Of a stretch of DNA of 64,000 bases, positions 57,440 through 64,000 are shown in pieces. The translations under genes and the position numbers were made by a program. A model generated the notes under the pieces. The model was not told where the DNA came from and did no database searches. It worked only from the letters and a program-made list of their open reading frames with translations. Source of the DNA: Prostheceraeus crozeri (taxonomy: Eukaryota; Platyhelminthes; Polycladida; Euryleptidae); NCBI GenBank assembly GCA_907163375.1, contig CAJQUW010003572.1:36846-100845 (forward strand), given 5' to 3'. Position 1 is the first letter of the stretch. Each line of letters begins with the position of its first letter.

Positions 57440-58672
57440 GTGTCGCTCTAGTGTTGTTTTATATGTGAATGACTGAGTGCATCTTTCGCAGAAGTATTTA
57501 TGTCTTTTTAAAGTTCTCCTATACAATCTTGACAGCTTTGGAATTCCACAATAGTGTGCTGCTCCATTGTTTAGAATTAGCAAAATATTAACCGTTTGCC
57601 TACCAGTAAAGTTACTATTGTAACGAACACCTTTGAGTCCATTTTCATAAAAGTGAATGTTAATTTTAATATCATTATTTTTCTCAAATTTTGGAATATC
57701 TTTGATTGATACTGGTGTGGAAATGCCTTCCATATTTAGCTCAGATGTCCACTTACTATATGATTTTACTTCATTCCTTGAATAAGGTACTTCATTATAA
57801 TGCAATATTGATAAAACTGCATATAGGAAGCAATCATTTGCATTTGAATTAACATTAATGACAGCTTTAGAGTTTTTTAACTTCTTTGGTAGAGGAAATG
57901 ATTGTCCACCTGACAGTATTGGACTTGTTATTACATTGAACTCTATATTTTGTACATCATCTATAATCCAATTGCTACCCTTTTTTGTGAAGGCTTCAAT
58001 ATGATTTATTAGACTATTTAGATGATCCTGAAACCAAGCATCATAGTCATAAATATAGTTTGAGGATGATGAGGTAAAGTGTGCGAGAAAAGTTTCTTCT
58101 TCTTGAGGATTAGAACGGACATAACGAATTTGTGCAATCAGGCGACCGCGCAATTGATAGCTCCTTAGTAAGTGAGACACTAAATTCCCTAACATGGAAC
58201 GCATGCTTTCTAAGAATGATGTTATGTCCACAGTAGGTGTTGTTGGCGTGATATCATACACACGTGCATGGCCATTGAGTGCGCTTTCGCTGAGACTAAC
58301 AGTTCCATAGTTATTATGCATATTCATCTCACTATTTGTGTTATGTACATTCATATGCTGTCGAAATCTACTTACAGAGTTATACGGTTTGCCACACCGA
58401 GAGCAGTATTGCATAAAGTTTTGTATGCTAGTTGAAGCGCTGGTTGTTGGCTTAGAAGTAGATCTATTTTGATTATTTGAATTTGACTCTGTTATGCTAT
58501 CATTCGGTTTATTATTGCATACAAGTTCATGCCTCTTAAGATTATCCATCCTATTCGTCTTATATGGACACTTGCTACATTGATATGTTTTTCCTAACTT
58601 ACAAAATTTTTCATGTCGTTGCAAATTGCCTATGAGAGTGAACACTTTTCCACACTTGGTACAGACAACCAT
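57428..58672 (-). pseudogene. DNA polymerase B, N-terminal zinc-finger extension
   Basis: 414 residues from the ATG at 58672. Three C2H2-type fingers open the protein (CTKCGKVFTLIGNLQRHEKFC, CSKCPYKTNRMDNLKRHELVC with close spacing, CSRCGKPYNSVSRFRQHMNVH; each cited in part). A middle domain with NDCFLYAVLSILHYNEVPYS and HYCGIPKLSRL follows, as in N-terminal domains of Polinton polymerases, and a fourth finger CERCTQSFTYKTTLERH stands just before the exonuclease. The frame ends at 57428 where AACTGGAA is triplicated. A TATATAAG box and CCAAT lie upstream. Confidence 0.85.
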
Positions 58673-58703
58673 GATTATTGATGAGGATTGAAATTAGCAA
58701 GCC

Positions 58704-58751
58704 CTTATATACATCTACCATCTAATGACGTCAGCGTCATCACCAGCCAAT
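58704..58751 (-). promoter_or_regulatory. polymerase promoter: TATATAAG, CRE-like TGACGTCA, CCAAT
   Basis: On the minus strand TATATAAG (58711-58704) lies 32 bp before the ATG at 58672. Upstream are the full CRE palindrome TGACGTCA (58726-58733) and a CCAAT element in inverse orientation (58747-58751). This is a classic metazoan promoter layout. Confidence 0.65.
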
Positions 58752-58848
58752 ACCATATGTTCCGATCTGTTGTAAAGACAAAACACATACAATTTCAACA
58801 ATTATTTTTTTTTCAAAAAAGAAGAAAATAAAAGTTAAAGTAATAAAG

Positions 58849-60874
58849 TTACAGTTTAACACATTTGACAATACCACTATGGTAGAGTTTTAGGTGACTG
58901 CAGCTGTCACTACAGCCACCCAAATCGTCCATCCTCGTAAGGCGCACTCTTCTGATGCCATTTTGGGAGCATTCGAGGTGCACAAGCGTTTCTTTGTTAT
59001 GTTGTTGGCTGGTGGTTACTTGGGAGGCCAACAGGTTTGATTGAGTAATATTTCTTAGAGACTCAATCAAGCCTCTATTGTCCTCCTTCAACTTAGCCTC
59101 GCGGGCCTCAACCTCCTTTAGGCGCTCTTGGCAACGACGGAGTTGCACCTCAACGTCTTGTACCTCTTCTGCTGTCGCGTCGAGATCCACATTGTACTGC
59201 CGAACAGGGAGAGCAGCTGGAGGTGCGGGCGCAGCAGCGTGAGGGGAAGGATCTGCGGCTGGGATCGGAGAGGAAGGAGCTGCGGCTGGGATCGGAGAGG
59301 AAGGAGCTGCGGCTGGGATCGGAGAGGAAGGAGCTGCGGCTGGGATCGAAGAGGAAGGAGCCAGTGTCATCATCGGTGATAATGGAAGGCGCACACTCCA
59401 GCTGGGAGAAGCCCGGATGTGGCTGAACGAGACCTCCTCCTGAGATGCACATACCGCTGAGTCCTGTAATCGAAAGAAACAATTGTTTATCATCTATTTA
59501 GAATTTTACCATTGATGAGATACAGAAGTGAATTTCTCTTACCTCCGGCTGGATTGTGACCTTCTGATCGGTTCCAACCTCTGTCTCACGGAGCAACGAG
59601 TCATTCTAAAAGATAAATCAATCTATTACAAACATTGTACTCATGCAGTTGACCAACTTTGATACATACATTTGTAACAGGATCATCATCCTCATCGGAA
59701 GATGTCGGGGAAGAAGTCGCTGTCGACGTTTCCTCATCAGATGAAGTCGCTGACGAGGTTTCATCGTCCTCTGATGAAGACTCCCGAATCGAATAGGGTT
59801 TTTCTTCATTGTCTTCCACTGATGTACTTGTCGCTGGCGTCGAAAGGAAACTTCGATGCTTCCTGAGGGACAGCGATCGCACAACCTGCAGAGAAAAATA
59901 ATATAACATGCTCGCAACTCATTGAGAAGCATATATGTTCTTGGAAATACTTCATGCATTGAGAAATATTATTGACAAATAACTAAACAATGACACTTAC
60001 GGGACTAGGAAGACACTTCTGCTCCGGTGTAGGCAAACGGGGTATACTGTTCACACCTGTAAACAGCTTAAGAAAAGATCATATTCAATTTCACATAAAG
60101 AGCTAATGAATAACTTTAATACTTACATTTCTCAAGCATTCAGCCACTTTCTCCTCTTCAAAACTGACACAAGTCTGTTGAGGCAACTCACTCTGAAATG
60201 TTGTGACAATGTTGAAATACTTTTTACATGGTAGAATAATTAATGGAGTAAATGTATTCTCACATTTTTAGTGATGATCTTTTTTTGAATTAAGACCTTG
60301 GTCTTCTTAGGAGGAGGCATCTCATCATTATCCTGAAATATTTAAACGATATATGTTTTTATGCATAATGGACCAATAATTAATTTATTCGGTTTTAAGA
60401 AGCTATCCTTTGAAGGTATTATGTATGATTGGCAGAACTCACCTCAAAATCACTTAAGGTGTCATCGATGAACTGTCGTGACTTGGGGGCTTTCTTTGGG
60501 ACTCGGGACTTGACGGGTTTCTTTATTGCGGTAGGCTCCTCCACCTGTGAAAGGACACCTTCCATCGGCCTCTCCTTGTTAAATAATCGCTCCAACCTCC
60601 TCTTTTCAACCTTTGAGGTGAGGTTGATGCCCTTCCTCCCATTTTGCTGAGCACATGGCGTGTGCTTTTCAATGAATGCCTTAGAGGCTTCGGTATTTAC
60701 CTTTTCATTGCTCCGTTTATATGACTTGCAAGTTAGGCAGTAAAGATACGTGCATTCACTTTTGAAGATACAGTTCTTGTGACCGCTCTTATTGGCATGT
60801 CGAACGGGTAATTGGCATGTTTCACAGAAGTGAAAAATTAGGCGCTGTCGTGCAAGACTCTCTTGTCGGACCAT
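58849..60874 (-). CDS. seven-exon gene for a 508-residue Zn-binding, coiled-coil protein of unknown function
   Basis: Exons (minus strand): 60874-60443, 60332-60264, 60192-60127, 60066-60001, 59885-59670, 59605-59543, 59463-58849. All borders are GT-AG, the exons end in phase 0, and the lengths (144, 23, 22, 22, 72, 21 and 205 codons with stop) give one open frame. Residues 17-49 hold a Cys/His cluster (FCETC, HANKSGHKNC, CLTC) likely to bind zinc. The centre is Lys-rich, then acidic and Ser-rich (SSEDDETSS). The last exon has four APSSPIPAA-type repeats and a coiled coil (VEVQLRRCQERLKEVEARE). I recognise no family. A strong acceptor (TTTTCCTCTATAG) just before the ATG suggests a 5' untranslated exon further upstream. 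Confidence 0.78.
59252..59359. repeat. 27-bp coding minisatellite, four copies
   Basis: Units GCTGCGGCTGGGATCGGAGA... at 59252, 59279, 59306 and 59333, near-identical. They encode nine-residue Pro/Ala/Ser repeats in the last exon of the spliced gene and keep its frame. Confidence 0.92.
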
Positions 60875-60875
60875 C

Positions 60876-62048
60876 TCTATAGAGGAAAAAAAATTTGATT
60901 ATAATTTTATCTCTTATTAAATGAGAACTCATTTATATATCATCAACAAAACTTTATGAAGTACTACCTTGATATTGAATAAATCTTAGAAAGAATTGAA
61001 ATCTGCAGTTGAAATTGAAACCGAAAGTCGAAAGTTTAATTTTCATTCGAAAACGGTTTGCTCATAGAAAGAGTTGAAATTTACAAGTAGCTGTCTTGAA
61101 ATTATTTAATTTCGAAATTAATTTAATGGAATGAAAGTGAAATTTCGAAAATTTCAACCAATCCTCAATTTGTTTAATTAAACAAGCTTGAGTTTTATAC
61201 ATCTGTTAGCAGATGACAGACTAAATATTTAAAATGGATGAAGGCTTTATTTAGATATCTTTTTATTTATTTACAAACTGTGAAAATCTTCTTGATTCAA
61301 ATACACTTACATTTTAACTGATATATTCATGTCTCTTGCTCAATGACTTAATATAGGATGAAAAATTAAAAAAAACATGGTTGATAATATAACATAAAGT
61401 GTTCCTATCCTAAAAACCCAAGCTTCTATATTTAAAGCTATTTGGTTATGAAAACTTAATAATGCTCCTACTACCGAATATCCTATAAAGTAACACAACA
61501 TGACAATGAAACTCCCTTCAGAATTGTAATAAGAACCGGAGAACGGAGGAACGAAGAACGACGTCTGCTATGGACACTGAATAATTTGAAAATGAGTGAA
61601 AATTCGTTGTGTGCAACTTCTTTATATATGAAATTGACAAAGCAACTATGAACAAAGACCTTATGACATCACATCCTGGAATTGGTACGGTTAAACAAAA
61701 TTGATAACTCAAACAAGAATTGGAACAGCTGGTTTATTTTTAACCTTAGAAATGGAAGTGCCGTCATATGTGTTGAAAGATTTCTACATGTAAACAGTAG
61801 AGTGAATTCAAAGTAATATGAACTGATGCACTGATGTATTATTTGATATACATGTTATTATTAATAGTCATATAATGATTCATATTTGAAGATATAAAAC
61901 GTGTGATTTGAATAGAACATTAAATTTGAATTAAGCGGTAAATTTCGAAAATTCAAATTTCGCGCCAAAATGTGAATAATCAAATTTAAAGACTTTTTTT
62001 CGAAAATTTGAATTTCGCGCTAAAATTCAAATAATCAAATTAAAATAC
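60876..62048. other. A+T-rich spacer, likely 5' untranslated exon and promoter of spliced gene
   Basis: No protein-coding frame. A candidate donor CAAG-GTAGTA at about 60968-60960 on the minus strand would pair with the acceptor before the ATG. Near 61936-62040 a block with TTCGAAAATT and TTTCGCGC words is repeated twice in tandem. Nothing else was recognised. Confidence 0.4.
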
Positions 62049-62107
62049 TAGGGTTAGGGTTAGGGTTAAGGTTAGGGTTAGGGTTAGGGTTAAGGTTAGG
62101 GTTAGGG
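62049..62107. repeat. interstitial telomeric array (TTAGGG)n with TTAAGG variant
   Basis: About ten units. The variant TTAAGG follows every third TTAGGG twice in succession, so there is a 24-bp higher-order period. It is followed by a degenerate region with a nine-C run and (GGTCAA)-like repeats at 62210-62245. Confidence 0.95.
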
Positions 62108-62350
62108 AAGCAAGAAGAGTATCTATGGCACCCGGAACCCATGGGTAAATAAATTTTCGAGTGCGCGAAGCGAACACGGCCCCCCCCCGCCGTGTATGAA
62201 GTGTATGAAGGTCAAAGGTCAAGGTCAGGTCTATGGTCAAGGCCAAGTGTAGAGGATTGTATATTATGGTCATTTTTAGTTGTAAAACTTTAACTTTGAA
62301 AATTTGTAAACTTAGTCATTTTTGTAAAAAAACTTGGAATTTTTTCAAGT

Positions 62351-62670
62351 TGCATACAGATGCATACAACTAGGATTTTTTCATCAAATGGGTACATACA
62401 ATATATCATTCGAATGCTCTTTTCATGCTGATTCTAATGGTGTATTGTATGACACATGTATGACATGTAACTAGAGAGCTACATGTCTTTAAAGAATGGG
62501 CTAAAAACTTAGTGAATTTAAAAATCTAACATTTGTCTGCTTGCATACAGTTGCATACAACTAGGATTTTCCCATCGAATAGGTACATACCTTATATCAT
62601 TTGAAAGGTCTTTTCATTCTCATTCTTATGGTGTCGTGTATGACACATGTATGATATCATCCTGGACTGC
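62351..62670. repeat. tandem duplication with 191-bp period
   Basis: TGCATACAG.TGCATACAACTA and the following 120 bp (including TATGACACATGTATGA) appear at 62351 and again at 62542 with moderate divergence. Non-coding. Confidence 0.8.
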
Positions 62671-62914
62671 TACAAGCATTTTAAAATTAACAACATAACT
62701 GTTTCTTTCAAAGTTATATGTTCCTATTTATTTCAAGTTGAAGTCTTCATATTTGATTTTTTGTTTCAATTCAGTTATTGAACATCATTAATTGTAGATA
62801 GTTGTTCCCCTTTCCCATTCAGACCTTAATTGAAGACCGATTTGTGAAATGATAAAACAAGTTTGTTCATATATACAAATGAATATTAAATGAAGAGATT
62901 AAGAAAAAAACACA

Positions 62915-63382
62915 CTAAATATCATCAAGGTAAGGAAAGGGTACAAGTTTTTTCAAGTCCACTTGCACATGGATCCTGGTCTTTTTGGGCGCACAGGGAC
63001 AGCGACGTGGTGTGTCAAGGTCGATGACCGAAAATTCGAGAGCGGTTGTGAGGTTCCGCTCGTTCGGCTCCATTCGCATGAAGACCCGTTTCGTGTGGTA
63101 CTTTCTCGGGGCGTTCTTGACTTTGACCGTGACCCTTCCATAGAGTGGCGTTCGCATGGACTTCTTATTCATGTGACGCATCGTCTCGATTGATACGTCA
63201 CTATCCTCACCATCATCACTCGAGTAGTCGGGCGATGCAGGGGCTTGGGTGAACACCACCGGCTCGTTTGGTGTTGTCGATCGCTCCATCGGAGATTGGG
63301 GAGGTGTATTGGTACGTTCCACTGGCGAAGTGGTACGATCAGCAGTACCGTTCTCAACTGCGGCTTTCTGTTTGCGATCCAT
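62915..63382 (-). CDS. small acidic/Ser-Thr-rich protein of unknown function
   Basis: 155 residues from the ATG at 63382. The first 65 residues are disordered-looking and rich in Ser, Thr, Pro and Asp (SPMERSTTPNEP, DYSSDDGEDSDVSIE). The last 80 are more ordered (TVKVKNAPRKYHTKRVFMRM, LEFSVIDLDTP, IHVQVDLKKLVPF). No family recognised. It has its own TATATAAG box at 63471-63464 (minus) and shares a 272-bp intergenic region with the divergent gene at 63655. This promoter style is that of the Polinton genes. Confidence 0.6.
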   Translation of the reverse strand: MDRKQKAAVENGTADRTTSPVERTNTPPQSPMERSTTPNEPVVFTQAPASPDYSSDDGEDSDVSIETMRHMNKKSMRTPLYGRVTVKVKNAPRKYHTKRVFMRMEPNERNLTTALEFSVIDLDTPRRCPCAPKKTRIHVQVDLKKLVPFPYLDDI

Positions 63383-63463
63383 TATGACTTGTAGATTTAA
63401 AATAATTGTAACTTGTAAACGTGAGGATTAGAACCTTTGATAAGAATTGGTACAAACCTCGGA

Positions 63464-63550
63464 CTTATATACTTTTTAAACAAAGGAAATCCTAACAGCC
63501 AATCAGAGAGGTACCGAACTTCCCTAAAGAATATATATAACTATATAAAG
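63464..63550. promoter_or_regulatory. divergent promoter region: TATATAAG (minus), CCAAT, TATATAAAG (plus)
   Basis: Minus-strand TATATAAG at 63464-63471 serves the gene starting at 63382. CCAAT at 63499-63503 lies between. CTATATAAAG at 63541-63550 serves the plus-strand gene. The TATA forms match those in the Polinton core. Confidence 0.6.
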
Positions 63551-63654
63551 GATGTCATTGTTCCAAACTGTTAAGTACTTATCCTCAACGTTCCATAACA
63601 AGAAGCATGTCCTAAAAACCACTATTTTATTTTCAAAACGACAGCCAAGTCATT

Positions 63655-63897
63655 ATGGGAGGTCAGTTGGATATGACCGTGCATCTCTGTTGCGGCTGCA
63701 AAGAGGCCCTATGGAAAACCTTGACTGTGTCAGCACTTCAAAGGCGGAGTGGACTACCGGTGAAGTGTCCGGTACACGAGTGTGACCATGACTTTAGTAA
63801 AAATCAGACATTTCATGAATGGTGTGATGACTTCCTGAAGATCATGGAGTCGCCTGAGGACGTGATCTTTACCCGTCATTTATTTTTTCACGCTTAA
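63655..63897 (+). CDS. small Cys/His-rich protein, possible zinc-binding
   Basis: 80 residues from the ATG at 63655 (or 74 from the next ATG at 63673). CCGC and KCPVHECDHDF form a likely zinc site; the C-terminus FLKIMESPEDVIFTRHLFF is helical. No family recognised. A TATA box lies about 105 bp upstream, and an earlier ATG at 63552 in another frame overlaps it, so the start is not certain. It is the last gene in the window. Confidence 0.5.
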   Translation: MGGQLDMTVHLCCGCKEALWKTLTVSALQRRSGLPVKCPVHECDHDFSKNQTFHEWCDDFLKIMESPEDVIFTRHLFFHA

Positions 63898-64000
63898 ATT
63901 AAACTTACATTGTAAATCTCTTGTCTTTTCATTTTAAACATAGTTCTGGAATTGGTTTTCTTATTGGGGAGCAACTAAATCATAGCTGCACAGTAAAGTT

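Larger units (their letters stand above)
44189..58751. mobile_element. Polinton/Maverick (adintovirus-like) element, core region
   Basis: The set of genes defines it: protein-primed DNA polymerase B, retroviral-type integrase, FtsK/HerA-type packaging ATPase, adenain-like protease, double jelly-roll capsid protein and associated virion proteins within about 14.6 kb. Plus-strand genes run from 44213 to 53463 and minus-strand genes from 58672 to 53592, so the two arms converge near 53.5 kb. Polymerase, integrase, ATPase and protease are all broken, so this copy is inactive. Terminal inverted repeats and the 6-bp target duplication were not found; the element may extend left to about 43.3 kb and right to the window edge. 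Confidence 0.93.

Noticed and set aside
59128..59379. Plus-strand frame with GWDRRGRS repeats
   Set aside because: Antisense of the 27-bp minisatellite in the spliced gene's last exon.
62040..62273. Minus-strand frame with LTLTLT repeat
   Set aside because: Translation of the telomeric array; no gene.
1..64000. tRNA or rRNA genes
   Set aside because: I looked for conserved tRNA arms and rRNA-like blocks and found none that I could support by eye.

Overview
The window looks like nuclear DNA of an invertebrate animal. It is A+T-rich by eye, has long stretches without genes, and is filled with animal-type transposons: piggyBac, mariner, Tc1, Penelope-like, BEL/Pao, Ty3/Gypsy and Polinton/Maverick. 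One gene has introns with normal GT-AG borders, and there is an interstitial TTAGGG telomeric array. I cannot name the species; frequent TACATGTA-like and TAGGCCTA-like words suggest a marine invertebrate, but that is only an impression.

Layout. 1-1923: right part of a piggyBac element with an open transposase frame running off the left edge. 4964-5531: internally deleted mariner. 7755-8703: decayed 3' fragment of a Penelope-like element. 9232-9972: a single-exon gene for a secreted PAN/lectin-like protein, the best candidate for a host gene in the left half. 16417-23086: a broken BEL/Pao retrotransposon with both LTRs. 23.1-38.7 kb: no convincing gene, but two MITE-like elements, a 234-bp near-perfect fold-back hairpin and a Tc1 fossil. 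38747-43230: a young Ty3/Gypsy element with LTRs differing at two positions.

44.2-58.7 kb is the most interesting part: a Polinton/Maverick (adintovirus-like) element. The plus strand carries a RING protein, an unknown protein, a small basic protein, a possible DNA-binding protein, the packaging ATPase, a conserved accessory protein, a retroviral-type integrase with a chromodomain, a capsid-associated protein, a basic core protein, the double jelly-roll major capsid protein and an adenain-like protease. The minus strand carries protein-primed DNA polymerase B with zinc fingers and, unusually, a reading frame that looks like a TATA-binding protein (TBP) core, preceded by a small frame faintly like PC4. 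Several promoters here share a TATATAAG box, some with a CCAAT box, so a self-encoded TBP-like factor acting on its own promoters is an attractive hypothesis. Three hairpins with different but still complementary stems and nearly the same loop lie between the polymerase and the TBP-like gene. ATPase, protease, integrase and polymerase are all broken by stops or frameshifts while the structural genes are open, so this copy is an inactive fossil.

58.8-63.9 kb holds a seven-exon minus-strand gene, a telomeric array, a duplicated non-coding block and two small divergent genes with the same promoter style. I found no Polinton terminal inverted repeats, so whether this last part belongs to the element is open.
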